From Candidatus Cryptobacteroides intestinigallinarum (GTDB taxonomy: Bacteria; Bacteroidota; Bacteroidia; Bacteroidales; UBA932): a stretch of 36,460 nucleotides of DNA. This document shows positions 24,146-33,043 of the stretch, piece after piece. A program made the translations under genes and the position numbers. The stretch is from NCBI GenBank assembly GCA_017694785.1, contig JADIMK010000012.1:1-36460 (forward strand). The letters run 5' to 3'. How positions within the stretch are numbered: position 1 is the first letter of the stretch; each line of letters starts with the position of its first letter. The notes under the pieces were generated by a model that saw only the letters and a program-made list of their open reading frames with translations, was not told the DNA's origin and did not search any database.

Positions 24146-25975
24146 TTACTTTGAAGTCTTCTGGTCTTCGATAGTCACCGTCCTGAGTGAGTTGTCAGAA
24201 AGCACTGATATTACGATGTCCCTTGCCATCTGCTTCAGCTCGTCGATGAACTCCCCTGCCTCGTATGTCCCTTTCTCGATCATCCTCAGCTTCTTCTCCC
24301 ACTGACCCGTAAGCTCAGCGCTCTTGAGCAGGTCCTCCTTGATCACCCCGATCAGCTCCCTGCCGGTTGCGGTCGGATACAGGCTCTTGCGCTCCTTACG
24401 TATATACCGGCGCTTGTACAGGGTCTCTATGATGGCTGCTCTTGTGGACGGACGGCCTATGCCGTTCTCCTTCAAGGCATCACGCAGTTCCTCATTGTCC
24501 ACTGTCTTGCCGGCTGTCTCCATCGCACGCAGAAGAGTCGCCTCTGTGTATGGCTTCGGCGGCACAGTCCAGGTCTCCTTCAGCATCGGCTCATGAGGAC
24601 CGCTTTCCCCAGTGCGGAAATCCGGCAGCACCTTCTGTTCGTCCTTCTGATCGTCATCCTTCTGTCCTTCATCGGTCTCTTCGTCACTTGCCTGCCCGAA
24701 GACCTGTCTCCAGCCCGGATCGAGGATCTGGCGGCCTGTAGTCTTGAAGCCGACATCTCCAGCCTTGCCGGTGACAGTTGTCACTGCTATCTGGCAGTCC
24801 GGGTAGAAAGCCGCTATGAAACGTCTTGCCACAAGGTCATAGACCTTCATCTCCCTTTCATCGGCATTGGTCGCAGGTACTCCGGTAGGTATTATGGCAT
24901 GGTGATCCGTCACCTTTGAATTGTCAAAGACCTTCTTGCTCTTCGGAAGCTTCGCACCGGCAAGCGGAGCGGTAAGAGCCTCATACCCGCGGAGGCCAGA
25001 AAGGATTCCCGGAACCTTCGGGTAGATGTCATCGCTCAGGAAAGTCGTATCCACACGAGGATAAGTAGTAAGCTTCTTCTCATACAGGGACTGTATGATC
25101 TTCAGGGTCTCATCGGCGGTGAAGGCATATTTCCTGTTGCATTCCACCTGGAGTGAAGTCAGGTCAAAGAGCCTCGGAGGTGCCTCCTTGGCCTTTTTCC
25201 TGGCTACATCCGTCACAGTGAACTCAGAAAGCTTCACCTTCTCCAGAAGAGCCTCCCCGTCCTCCTTCGCCGAAAACTTGCCTTTCAGCGATGAAAAGAC
25301 CACATCCCTATATTTAGTCTTCAGCTCCCAATAAGGCTCAGGCTTGAAATTCTCTATCTCCTCCTGACGCCGTACGATCAGGGCCAGAGTCGGAGTCTGC
25401 ACCCTGCCGATCGAAAGCACCTGCCGGTTCTGCCCGAACCTGAGTGTATAGAGCCTCGTGGCATTCATACCCAGGATCCAGTCTCCGATGGCTCTGGAAA
25501 GTCCTGCCTCATACAGCTTGTCATAAGCCTTCTGCTCCTTCAGGGAATTGAAGCCTTCCCTGATAGCCTCCTCCGTCAGGGACGACACCCACAGCCTGTA
25601 CACAGGGCACTTAGCCCTCGCCTTGAGCATCACCCACCTTTGGATCAGTTCGCCTTCCTGCCCGGCATCGCCGCAGTTGATGATCATCTCCGCATCCTTC
25701 ATCAGCTGCTCAATCACAGCAAACTGCTGTTTGTATGTCTCGTTGTCTATGAGCTTTATGCCGAACCTTGCCGGAATCATGGGAAGAGTGGAAAGAGCCC
25801 AGTGCTTCCACTGCGGAGTATAGTCGTCAGGCTCTTTCAGCATGCACAGATGCCCGAATGTCCATGTCACCTGATAACCGTTGCCCTCAAGGTAACCGTT
25901 CTTCCTGGTCTTTGCCCCGAGCACATCGGCAATCTCTCTCGCCACACTTGGCTTTTCCGCTATACAAACCTTCAT
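24146..25975 (-). CDS. topB: DNA topoisomerase III (type IA)
   Basis: 609 residues. The Toprim domain opens with CIAEKPSVA (Glu7) and has NCGDAGQEGELI at about 100-111, whose D-x-G-x-E-G-E replaces the usual D-x-D-R-E-G-E. The active-site tyrosine is Tyr305 in TTYPRVDTTFL, and SIGRVQTPTLALIVRR (188-203) and NGIGRPSTRAAIIETL (near 520) are further family landmarks. It relaxes negatively supercoiled DNA and decatenates. There is no C-terminal zinc ribbon, as in short TopB proteins. An acidic low-complexity insert (DEETDEGQKDDDQKDEQK) lies near 440. Chromosomal and conjugative-element TopB proteins look alike; the neighbours here give no sign of an integrated element. Confidence 0.94.
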   Translation of the reverse strand: MKVCIAEKPSVAREIADVLGAKTRKNGYLEGNGYQVTWTFGHLCMLKEPDDYTPQWKHWALSTLPMIPARFGIKLIDNETYKQQFAVIEQLMKDAEMIINCGDAGQEGELIQRWVMLKARAKCPVYRLWVSSLTEEAIREGFNSLKEQKAYDKLYEAGLSRAIGDWILGMNATRLYTLRFGQNRQVLSIGRVQTPTLALIVRRQEEIENFKPEPYWELKTKYRDVVFSSLKGKFSAKEDGEALLEKVKLSEFTVTDVARKKAKEAPPRLFDLTSLQVECNRKYAFTADETLKIIQSLYEKKLTTYPRVDTTFLSDDIYPKVPGILSGLRGYEALTAPLAGAKLPKSKKVFDNSKVTDHHAIIPTGVPATNADEREMKVYDLVARRFIAAFYPDCQIAVTTVTGKAGDVGFKTTGRQILDPGWRQVFGQASDEETDEGQKDDDQKDEQKVLPDFRTGESGPHEPMLKETWTVPPKPYTEATLLRAMETAGKTVDNEELRDALKENGIGRPSTRAAIIETLYKRRYIRKERKSLYPTATGRELIGVIKEDLLKSAELTGQWEKKLRMIEKGTYEAGEFIDELKQMARDIVISVLSDNSLRTVTIEDQKTSK

Positions 25976-25997
25976 TCTTCTCTTAAAAACAAGGGTA

Positions 25998-26005
25998 CAA
26001 ATTTA
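25998..26005 (-). promoter_or_regulatory. -7 box for topB
   Basis: Minus strand TAAATTTG, 22 bases before the topB ATG. It faces away from the box at 26029-26036 with only 23 bases in between, so the two -33 regions must overlap. Confidence 0.55.
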
Positions 26006-26028
26006 CAACTTTACCCGCTATTACTAGC

Positions 26029-26036
26029 TATATTTG
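26029..26036 (+). promoter_or_regulatory. -7 box for DNA glycosylase gene
   Basis: TATATTTG, 10 bases before the ATG at 26047 and 31 before the ATG at 26068; the latter is the more comfortable start. Confidence 0.55.
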
Positions 26037-26067
26037 TCCCGTAAAAATGAAAATCAGGAGAAGCCGA

Positions 26068-26640
26068 ATGAAAACTACAGAAAGCCACCCACTTACACCG
26101 TTCCTTCCTGAAGGGGCCAGAATACTGATGCTTGGAAGCTTTCCTCCGAAACGGGAAAGATGGTCAATGGATTTCTTCTACCCGAACTTCAACAATGACA
26201 TGTGGAGGATAATGGGGACCGTCTTCTTCGCTGACAGGCACAGGTTTGAAGTCCCCGGAGAAAAGAGGTTCGACCGGGAGGCGGTAATGGCTTTCTGCAC
26301 AGACAAAGGCATCGCACTCTTCGACACAGCCACAGAAGTCTGCCGTCTCAAGGACAACGCATCTGACAAATTCCTGGAAATTGTCACCCCGACCGACATC
26401 TCAGCCATCCTGCACAAGATCCCGTCATGCCATGCCGTCATAGCCACAGGAGAAAAGGCAGCGGAAGCAGTTGCAGCACACTTCGGATGCCAGGCACCGT
26501 CCCCGGGACATTCCTTGGAAATATCTCCGGAACTGAGATTCTGGAGAATGCCTTCGTCATCGAGGGCATATCCCCTTCCGATAGAAAAAAAGGCTGAAGC
26601 CTACAGGAAAATGTTCATTTCCGAAGGCTTCAGCCTGTAA
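26068..26640 (+). CDS. UDG-superfamily DNA glycosylase (hypoxanthine/uracil type)
   Basis: 190 residues from 26068 (the frame also has an ATG at 26047, only 10 bases from the -7 box). Motif 1 is LMLGSFPPKRERW at 21-33, followed by FFYPNFNNDMWRIMG (36-50) as in family 6 hypoxanthine-DNA glycosylases and related single-domain UDGs, where a catalytic Asn lies in such a region. Motif 2, usually H/LPSTSP-like, is MPSSSRAYPLP near the C-terminus. It would excise deaminated bases from DNA. Assignment to the superfamily is good; the substrate base is a guess. The last 17 codons overlap the ftsH terminator on the other strand. Confidence 0.85.
   Translation: MKTTESHPLTPFLPEGARILMLGSFPPKRERWSMDFFYPNFNNDMWRIMGTVFFADRHRFEVPGEKRFDREAVMAFCTDKGIALFDTATEVCRLKDNASDKFLEIVTPTDISAILHKIPSCHAVIATGEKAAEAVAAHFGCQAPSPGHSLEISPELRFWRMPSSSRAYPLPIEKKAEAYRKMFISEGFSL
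26584..26636 (-). terminator. ftsH terminator inside the opposing coding sequence
   Basis: Read on the minus strand, a 12-bp perfect stem (AGGCTGAAGCCT from 26636 down, and AGGCTTCAGCCT down to 26591) with an inner GGAAA/TTTCC stem is followed by seven T. The first arm begins 29 bases after the ftsH stop (26665). It is located in the 3' end of the glycosylase gene on the plus strand; on that strand there is no T-run after the hairpin. Confidence 0.9.
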
Positions 26641-26664
26641 TTCCTAGGATGCTTTCCTGAAAGA

Positions 26665-28554
26665 CTACTGTTTCTCAGGGAGATGGCGACGGACAATGGC
26701 CATGAACTCGTCTCCCGTGATGGTCTCCTTGTCGATAAGATATGCAGCGGCCTCATCCATTATGGCCATATTGTCTGAAATTATCTTGCGGGCCTTCTCA
26801 TGTGCCGACTTGATTATTTCAAGCACAGCCTTGTCCACTTCGGCAGATGTCCTGTCGGAGCATGCCGTCGAAGCATCGCCGCCGAGATACCTGTTGCCGA
26901 CAGTCTCCAGCTGCATCATGTCGTAATCATCACTCATACCGTACATTGTCACCATCGCACGGGCCAGTCTCGTAGCCTGCTCGATGTCGTTTGATGCTCC
27001 GGTAGTCACGATATTGCAGGCAACTTCTTCAGCTGCACGGCCTCCGGTAAGGGTCGCTATCCTGTTGAAGAGGTCTTCCTTGCTCATCAGGTACTGCTCT
27101 CCTTCATCCACCTGCATCGTATATCCGAGTGCTCCTGAAGTCCTCGGCACAATGGTAATCTTGTGGACAGGAGCAGAATGGGTCTGCATGGCTGCCACAA
27201 GGGCATGGCCTGTCTCATGGTATGCCACTATGCGTTTCTCCTTGTCGGAAAGGACCTTGCCCTTTCTCTGCGCTCCTGCCATTACAGTCTCGACACTTTC
27301 CTCAAGATCAGAAGTAGTTACAACCTGCCGCCCCTGACGGACAGCGCGAAGAGCCGCCTCGTTGACTATGTTGGCAAGCTCCGCTCCTGATGAGCCTGCT
27401 GTAGCACGGGCGACGATGTCCAGGTCGACATTGTCGTGCCTTACCTTCTTCAGATGTACCTCAAGTATAGCCTTCCTGCCTTCAAGGTCAGGCAGCTCCA
27501 TCTGTATCCTCCTGTCGAATCGGCCCGGACGGAGCAGCGCCTTGTCAAGGCTCTCAGGACGGTTCGTAGCGGCCAGGATCACGACACCTTTTCTGGAGTC
27601 GAACCCGTCCATCTCGGTAAGAAGCTGGTTGAGAGTCTGTTCCCTCTCATCATTTCCTCCGCCGAGAGTATTGTCCCTCTTCTTTCCTATGGCATCGATC
27701 TCATCGATGAAGATGATGCACGGAGCTTTCTCTGAAGCCTGCTTGAAGAGGTCACGCACCTTTGCTGCACCCATACCCACGAACATCTGCACGAACTCAG
27801 ATCCCGAGATAGAGAAGAAAGGTACCTTTGCCTCACCGGCCACAGCCCTTGCTATCAAGGTCTTTCCTGTACCCGGAGGCCCGACCAGAAGAGCTCCCTT
27901 AGGAAGGTTTGCGCCTATGGAAGTGTACTTGTCCGGATTGTGCAGGAAATCCACGATCTCCCTCAGGGCATCCTTGGCCTCATCCTGCCCGGCAACATCG
28001 GCAAATGTCGTCTTCACCTGTGACTCGGCGTAGATCCTTGCACCGCTGTCACCGAACGACATGAAATTGCCCATGCCGCCCATCCTGGACTTCATGCCCT
28101 TGGCCACCTGTCTCCACACGACAGACATCAGCAGCAGAGGTAGCACCCACCACAGGATGAAATCCATAAGTGCCGAATTCTCTTTCTGGATTTTCTTTGT
28201 GAAAAGTATCTTTCCTTCAGGTGAAGGACTTGCGGCATTCAGAAGCCGGTCCACAAGTTCCGGATCATCCACCGATCCGGTCTGGAATGTAGCCGTCTTG
28301 GAATCAGCTGTATCAGCCCTGAAATATATGTTCTGGTCCTCTATCACCACTTCCCTGACAGCGCCGGAATCTACCTTGGCGATGAAGGTTCCGTAATCAG
28401 TAGGGATTATCCTGTTTGCTCCGACCTTAGGAAAGACCAGGGCATTCAGGAGGAAAACGATGACAAGGATGATGAACAATCCCCAGAGGACATTGCCCTG
28501 CCTGAGCGGGCTGTTCCCCTGAGGATCATTTTTCTGTTGGATATTGTTTCCCAT
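26665..28554 (-). CDS. ftsH: ATP-dependent zinc metalloprotease FtsH
   Basis: 629 residues. Two membrane helices (about 23-41 and 131-146) flank a small extracytoplasmic domain. The AAA module follows: Walker A GPPGTGKT at 225-232, pore loop FVG (258-260, MFVGMGA), Walker B IIFIDEID at 280-287, arginine-finger region [20 protein letters not shown] (about 329-348). The zinc-binding HETGH is at 446-450, with the third ligand in the [10 protein letters not shown] stretch. It degrades membrane and regulatory proteins. The N-terminal 20 residues are hydrophilic ([12 protein letters not shown]). Single gene with its own terminator; the topoisomerase side is convergent glycosylase. Confidence 0.97.
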   Translation of the reverse strand: MGNNIQQKNDPQGNSPLRQGNVLWGLFIILVIVFLLNALVFPKVGANRIIPTDYGTFIAKVDSGAVREVVIEDQNIYFRADTADSKTATFQTGSVDDPELVDRLLNAASPSPEGKILFTKKIQKENSALMDFILWWVLPLLLMSVVWRQVAKGMKSRMGGMGNFMSFGDSGARIYAESQVKTTFADVAGQDEAKDALREIVDFLHNPDKYTSIGANLPKGALLVGPPGTGKTLIARAVAGEAKVPFFSISGSEFVQMFVGMGAAKVRDLFKQASEKAPCIIFIDEIDAIGKKRDNTLGGGNDEREQTLNQLLTEMDGFDSRKGVVILAATNRPESLDKALLRPGRFDRRIQMELPDLEGRKAILEVHLKKVRHDNVDLDIVARATAGSSGAELANIVNEAALRAVRQGRQVVTTSDLEESVETVMAGAQRKGKVLSDKEKRIVAYHETGHALVAAMQTHSAPVHKITIVPRTSGALGYTMQVDEGEQYLMSKEDLFNRIATLTGGRAAEEVACNIVTTGASNDIEQATRLARAMVTMYGMSDDYDMMQLETVGNRYLGGDASTACSDRTSAEVDKAVLEIIKSAHEKARKIISDNMAIMDEAAAYLIDKETITGDEFMAIVRRHLPEKQ

Positions 28555-28558
28555 AAAA

Positions 28559-28611
28559 TTCAGTTTTCCGTCACAATTGACAAATAATGTTCCTTTGTCC
28601 AGAAAACTGAA
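28559..28611. promoter_or_regulatory. Inverted repeat around the ftsH promoter region
   Basis: TTCAGTTTTC (28559-28568) and GAAAACTGAA (28602-28611) are perfect inverse copies 33 bases apart. A partial -7-like ATTATTTG on the minus strand (28581-28588) lies between them, so one arm would sit in the leader and the other near -33. This could be an operator or a hairpin; no experimental parallel is known to me. Confidence 0.35.
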
Positions 28612-28695
28612 AATATGTCATGAATACAATCCAGACATACCTTAAAACTGTCATGGATGCCGATCACTTCCTGCCAGACATTCCGGAAAAGGACA

Positions 28696-28710
28696 TGACC
28701 TGTCAGGTCA
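28696..28710. promoter_or_regulatory. 15-base palindrome between ftsH and lpd
   Basis: TGACCTGTCAGGTCA is a perfect dyad with a one-base centre, a size and form suited to a dimeric regulator. It lies downstream of lpd and about 140 bases upstream of ftsH, so if real it would act on ftsH. Confidence 0.35.
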
Positions 28711-28739
28711 ATGCCAAAGCGCATACGGTGACTCCGGCA

Positions 28740-30119
28740 TCAGCGGCAGGCGTCCCTGAAGACTTCGCTGAGGGTCGGATGGACATGGACCATAGCCCTT
28801 ATGTCATCCAGTGTAGCCCGGCGGAGGATCATTGCGGCTGCCTCATGTATAAGGTCAGATGCATGAGGGCCGAAGATATGACAGCCCACAAGCCTTCCTG
28901 AGCCGTCTGCCACTATCTTGCACATTCCTTCCGTCTCACCGCTGCAAAGAGCCTTGCCGTTTGCCCTGAAGAACGACTTGCGGCAGATGCATCCGGAACA
29001 CTCTTCCTCTGTCAGGCCGACAGACGCAGCTTCCGGCATTGTGAAGACGGCAGCAGGCATCACCGACAGATCCACCTTGCTTTCCTCACCCATGATATGG
29101 CTGAGTGCCACTTCGCCTTGCATCGACGCAGCATGTGCAAGCATCACCCCGCCTGTGATGTCACCTATCGCATACACTCCAGGCACATTGGTCTGCATGA
29201 AGGCATCTGTGGCGATACCTTTTGGAGTATATTCCACGCCTATTTCATCAAGGTTGAGACTCCTGAGGGCAGGCCTGCGGCCTACAGCCATCAGCACCTT
29301 GTCAGCCTCGCATGAAGTGATGGTGCCTTTCTTCTCGTAGACGACCTTGACAATATTGTCTGTCACTCCAGTCTCTGAAACCCCACCATCCACTCCGGTC
29401 CCTACAGGCACGATTTCCTTGACGGCGGCGCCGAGACAGAACTCTATGCCCCTTGCCGAAAGGCTCTGCCGGAGACGCTTGGCGATGTCCTTGTCAAATC
29501 TCGGCAAGATCTCCTTGCAGTATTCCACCACAGTCACCTCGCTTCCGAAACTCCGGAATATCGAGGCAAACTCCAGCCCTATGACTCCGGCACCTATGAT
29601 GCACAGCTTCCGCGGCACTTCACGGCATTCAAGAAGACCATCAGATGTCACCACAGCCGGAATGTCCTTGCCAGGGATGTCAAGCATCGCAGGGACAGAT
29701 CCCGTCGCTATGATCACATTGTCTCCAGTCACTACAGAAGGATTCCCTTCACCGGTATCTACACTGACAGTACGGCTGTCTATGAAAGATGCACGGCCAT
29801 GCAACAGGGTAATGCGAGGGTTGTCAAGCAGAGAAGCAAGACCAGCCCTCAGCTGGTCCACGACCGCATCCTTCCTGTCACAGGCTTTACCGAAATCAAA
29901 CCTGTATTCAAGAGAGCATACCCCAGCCTCTTCTGCATGACGGAGCGACTCCAGCAGCTCGGCACTGCGGCACAGGGCCTTTGTCGGGATACATCCTACG
30001 TTAAGGCATGTACCCCCGGGCCTTAAAGCCTCGACAAGAGTCACATCAATTCCCCTGCGGGCAGCCAGGACAGCAGTCTCATAGCCTCCCGGTCCGGCCC
30101 CTATTATAATAAGCTTCAT
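28740..30119 (-). CDS. lpdA: Dihydrolipoyl dehydrogenase (L-protein)
   Basis: 459 residues. FAD-binding GAGPGGYETAV at 7-17, redox disulfide Cys38/Cys43 in GGTCLNVGCIPTK, NAD-binding GAGVIGLEFASIF in the second Rossmann fold, and the catalytic His-Glu pair in HVHPTLSEVF near the C-terminus. It reoxidises dihydrolipoamide on E2 or H proteins with NAD+. It is the last gene of the gcv block, 111 bases after gcvPB, and no 2-oxoacid dehydrogenase genes are present in the window, so it most likely serves as the glycine cleavage L-protein here. There is a partial -7 motif (TACCTTTA) upstream, so independent transcription is possible. Confidence 0.95.
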   Translation of the reverse strand: MKLIIIGAGPGGYETAVLAARRGIDVTLVEALRPGGTCLNVGCIPTKALCRSAELLESLRHAEEAGVCSLEYRFDFGKACDRKDAVVDQLRAGLASLLDNPRITLLHGRASFIDSRTVSVDTGEGNPSVVTGDNVIIATGSVPAMLDIPGKDIPAVVTSDGLLECREVPRKLCIIGAGVIGLEFASIFRSFGSEVTVVEYCKEILPRFDKDIAKRLRQSLSARGIEFCLGAAVKEIVPVGTGVDGGVSETGVTDNIVKVVYEKKGTITSCEADKVLMAVGRRPALRSLNLDEIGVEYTPKGIATDAFMQTNVPGVYAIGDITGGVMLAHAASMQGEVALSHIMGEESKVDLSVMPAAVFTMPEAASVGLTEEECSGCICRKSFFRANGKALCSGETEGMCKIVADGSGRLVGCHIFGPHASDLIHEAAAMILRRATLDDIRAMVHVHPTLSEVFRDACR

Positions 30120-30230
30120 CTTGTAGCTATCTTTAACTGTTTCCCTTCAATTATCCATATCTTCGGCTAAAGGTATCTTTATTTTCCTCAGCTTATGGTC
30201 ATTCTATGTTTCCGGGAATTTCTCCTATGC

Positions 30231-31691
30231 TCAGGCTTCAGTCGCATTCTGCACAGTCAGCACAGGGTGTACGGCAGCCAGAGTCTCGTCAGGACGGCGC
30301 ACAGGCGTATTGTGCGGAGCAGTCTTCAGCAGTTCCGGTGATGTCTGCGCCTCTGATGCTATCTGCCTCATGGTTGCTATGAAAGCATCAAGTGTCTCCT
30401 TCGACTCAGTCTCAGTAGGCTCAATCATGATGGACTGGTGGAAGAGCAGAGGGAAATAGATAGTAGGCGCATGGAAGCCGCAGTCAAGCAGCCTCTTGGC
30501 CACATCAAGCGCAGTCACCTCAGTAGACTGGTCTGCAAGTCCGTCGAAGACGAACTCATGCTTGCAGATCCTGTCGATAGGAAGTCTGTAGACATCCTTC
30601 AGCGACTCCTTCACATAGTTGGCATTGAGGGTCGCAAGAGGACCTGCCATCCTGACATTCTCCCTGCCGAGAGTCCAGATGTAGGCAAGTGCCTTGACCT
30701 GCACCGCGAAATTGCCCATGAATCCGGACACACGTCCTGCGGACTCCTTGTCGTGAAGAAGGTGATATGCTCCGTCATCACCGAGGATGACGCGAGGATA
30801 AGGCAGGAGATTCTCCAGTCTGCGCGCCACTCCGACAGGACCGGCGCCAGGACCGCCTCCTCCGTGAGGTGTCGAGAATGTCTTGTGGAGATTGAGATGC
30901 ATTATGTCAAACCCCATGTCTCCAGGACGCACCTTACCAAGGAGAGGATTCATATTGGCTCCGTCATAATAGAGAAGGCCACCGCAGCCGTGGACGAGGT
31001 CCGCGATCTGCCTGATCTCAGTCTCGAAAAGTCCGAGTGTATTCGGATTGGTCATCATGATGCCGGTGACAGTGTCGTCCAGAAGAGGCTTCAGATCCTC
31101 AACATCGATCGTCCCTTCTGGAGTGGACTTCACCTGAACCACCTTCAGCCCGCACACGGCGGCACTTGCAGGATTGGTGCCATGGGCACTGTCCGGTACA
31201 ATCACCTTTGTCCTGCCGAGATCGTTGCGGAGGATATGGTACTGCCTCATTATCATCAGCCCGGTAAGCTCCCCATGTGCACCTGCAAACGGATTGAGAG
31301 TAAACTCAGCCATGCCTGTCACTGCGGAAAGGGCCTTGCAGAGCTCATGGTAGACCATCAGGCAGCCCTGCACTGTAGACTCCGACTGCAGAGGGTGAAT
31401 GCCCGTAAATCCGGAAAGTGAAGCCACCTCCTCATTGATCTTCGGATTGTACTTCATGGTACAGCTTCCCAGAGGGTAGAAACCGTTGTCCACACCGAAA
31501 TTCATCTGGGACAGGTTGGTATAGTGCCTTACTACATCAGGCTCGCTCACCTGAGGAAGCGGAGCCGGAGTCTCCCTCCTGAGGGCAGCCGGGATCTCTG
31601 ACAATGATGCCTTCCAGCCGTTCTTCGGAAGAGAATACCCCTTCCTGCCCTCACGCGAAAATTCAAATATGAGTTTATCGTAATATTTCAT
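30231..31691 (-). CDS. gcvPB: Glycine dehydrogenase (P-protein) subunit 2
   Basis: 486 residues; the catalytic half of the two-subunit P-protein, which decarboxylates glycine and passes aminomethyl to lipoyl-H. The PLP lysine is Lys270 in LNLHKTFSTPHGGGGPG; other landmarks are FYPLGSCTMKYNPK (71-84), FAGAHGELTG (135-144) and PDSAHGTNPASA (166-177). It lies 21 bases after gcvPA on the same strand. The P-protein is in two genes, as in Bacillus, Thermus and archaea, rather than the fused form found in E. coli and many Bacteroides. The C-terminal 30 residues are extra and low-complexity. Confidence 0.96.
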   Translation of the reverse strand: MKYYDKLIFEFSREGRKGYSLPKNGWKASLSEIPAALRRETPAPLPQVSEPDVVRHYTNLSQMNFGVDNGFYPLGSCTMKYNPKINEEVASLSGFTGIHPLQSESTVQGCLMVYHELCKALSAVTGMAEFTLNPFAGAHGELTGLMIMRQYHILRNDLGRTKVIVPDSAHGTNPASAAVCGLKVVQVKSTPEGTIDVEDLKPLLDDTVTGIMMTNPNTLGLFETEIRQIADLVHGCGGLLYYDGANMNPLLGKVRPGDMGFDIMHLNLHKTFSTPHGGGGPGAGPVGVARRLENLLPYPRVILGDDGAYHLLHDKESAGRVSGFMGNFAVQVKALAYIWTLGRENVRMAGPLATLNANYVKESLKDVYRLPIDRICKHEFVFDGLADQSTEVTALDVAKRLLDCGFHAPTIYFPLLFHQSIMIEPTETESKETLDAFIATMRQIASEAQTSPELLKTAPHNTPVRRPDETLAAVHPVLTVQNATEA

Positions 31692-31712
31692 CTTGAGTCA
31701 CCTTTGGGAAGT

Positions 31713-33038
31713 TCATTTCAGCTTTAGCACACAGTCCACGAGGGCATCGATTTCCTCCTTTGTACGTTTCTCAGTCACACAGAAAGATACATAGCCCTCC
31801 TCAGTAGCCAGGGCTGCGAAAAATCCTCCGTCGCAGAGAGTCTGCTGGAGAATCTCCGGCGCCACCTTCGGGCGGAGAACGAATTCCTTGAGGAAGGGCC
31901 TTGTGAAGACTTCTTCAAAGAGCCCTGTCTCAAGAAGCCGGTCGTGCAGATAATGTGCTCCTCCATAAGAGAGACCGTTGACCTCCCTCAGGCCGTCGCG
32001 ACCCATGAGAGAAAGGTAGATGGTCACATAAAGAGCCATCAGAGACTGGTTCGAACAGATGTTGCTGGTAGCCTTCTCACGCCTGATATGCTGTTCGCGG
32101 GCCTGGAGGGTAAGCACATAGCAACGTTTGCCGTCAGCATCCACAGTCTGCCCGACAATCCTTCCCGGAAGCTTGCGCACATGCTCCATGCGGCAGGCAA
32201 GATAGCCGGCATAAGGACCTCCGAACGACAGCGGAAGCCCGAGGCTCTGGCAGTCACCGCAAGCTATGTCAGCTCCCCATTCTCCTGGAGTCTTTACCAC
32301 AGCGAGTGCCGACGGATCGGCATAGACAGCGAGCAGACCCTTGACAGAATGGACGGCATCGGCGAAGCCCGTAAGGTCTTCGATTATGCCGAAGCGGTTG
32401 ACTGAAGGCACGAGCACAGCAGCCACATCACCGGAGGCAAGCTCAGCCTTAAGGCTTTCAAGGGAAGTACTCCCCTCCTCAGCCTCGACATAGCCAATTC
32501 CTATCCCATGGTATCGTGCATAGGTCAGCACAACCTCCCTCACCTGAGGCAGGAGCGTGCGGGAAAGCAGCACCCTTGTCTTCTTCTTGGTACAGGCAAG
32601 GGACATCATCATGGCCTCGGCAGCAGCAGTGGCACCGTCATACATGGAGGCATTGGTACATTCCATGCCTGTGAGCATAGTGATCATGCTCTGGTACTCG
32701 AATATATATCTTAGAGTACCCTGGGAGACCTCAGCCTGATAAGGCGTATAAGCAGTCTGGAACTCAGACCTCGATATGAGGTAAGGAATCACAGCCGGAG
32801 CATAATGGTCATATGCACCGCACCCGCAGAACACTGTGAGGCTGCGGTTGCGCCCGGCCATCTCGGAAAAGCGCCTGCGGATCTCCATCTCTGACATGGC
32901 TTCCGGCAGACTGAACTCATCCTTGTAGATGAATTCCTGAGGTACATCGCTGTAGAGCCCGTCCAGGGACTCCACACCGATCTTCCTCAACATCTCACGG
33001 ATATCATCCTCCGTGTGAGGAAAATATGCAAAGGCCAT
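31713..33038 (-). CDS. gcvPA: Glycine dehydrogenase (P-protein) subunit 1
   Basis: 441 residues; the non-PLP-binding half of the P-protein dimer. It opens with FAYFPHTEDDIREMLRKIGV, contains FCGCGAYDHYAPAVI, TAYTPYQAEVSQGTLRYIFE, and ECTNASMYDGATAAAEAMMM, all typical of GcvPA. It begins 5 bases after gcvH, giving tight coupling, and ends 21 bases before gcvPB. The two subunits together equal the length of fused GcvP. Confidence 0.96.
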   Translation of the reverse strand: MAFAYFPHTEDDIREMLRKIGVESLDGLYSDVPQEFIYKDEFSLPEAMSEMEIRRRFSEMAGRNRSLTVFCGCGAYDHYAPAVIPYLISRSEFQTAYTPYQAEVSQGTLRYIFEYQSMITMLTGMECTNASMYDGATAAAEAMMMSLACTKKKTRVLLSRTLLPQVREVVLTYARYHGIGIGYVEAEEGSTSLESLKAELASGDVAAVLVPSVNRFGIIEDLTGFADAVHSVKGLLAVYADPSALAVVKTPGEWGADIACGDCQSLGLPLSFGGPYAGYLACRMEHVRKLPGRIVGQTVDADGKRCYVLTLQAREQHIRREKATSNICSNQSLMALYVTIYLSLMGRDGLREVNGLSYGGAHYLHDRLLETGLFEEVFTRPFLKEFVLRPKVAPEILQQTLCDGGFFAALATEEGYVSFCVTEKRTKEEIDALVDCVLKLK

Positions 33039-33043
33039 CTGTA

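Noticed and set aside
24146..25975. Topoisomerase III as a marker of an integrative conjugative element
   Set aside because: No integrase, mobilisation or transfer gene is near, and codon use matches the surroundings; a chromosomal gene is simpler.
27362..28033. Plus-strand open frame (223 residues) opposite ftsH
   Set aside because: Ser/Pro/Arg-rich translation, no domain, fully within the conserved AAA region of ftsH.
28620..28901. Plus-strand frame of 93 residues between ftsH and lpdA
   Set aside because: More than half lies opposite lpdA and the translation has no features; the spacer part is better explained by regulatory dyads.
30438..31421. Long plus-strand open frame (327 residues) opposite gcvPB
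   Set aside because: It is a mirror of a strongly conserved gene; the translation shows no family features, is rich in His/Arg/Cys as antisense frames are, and has no promoter box.
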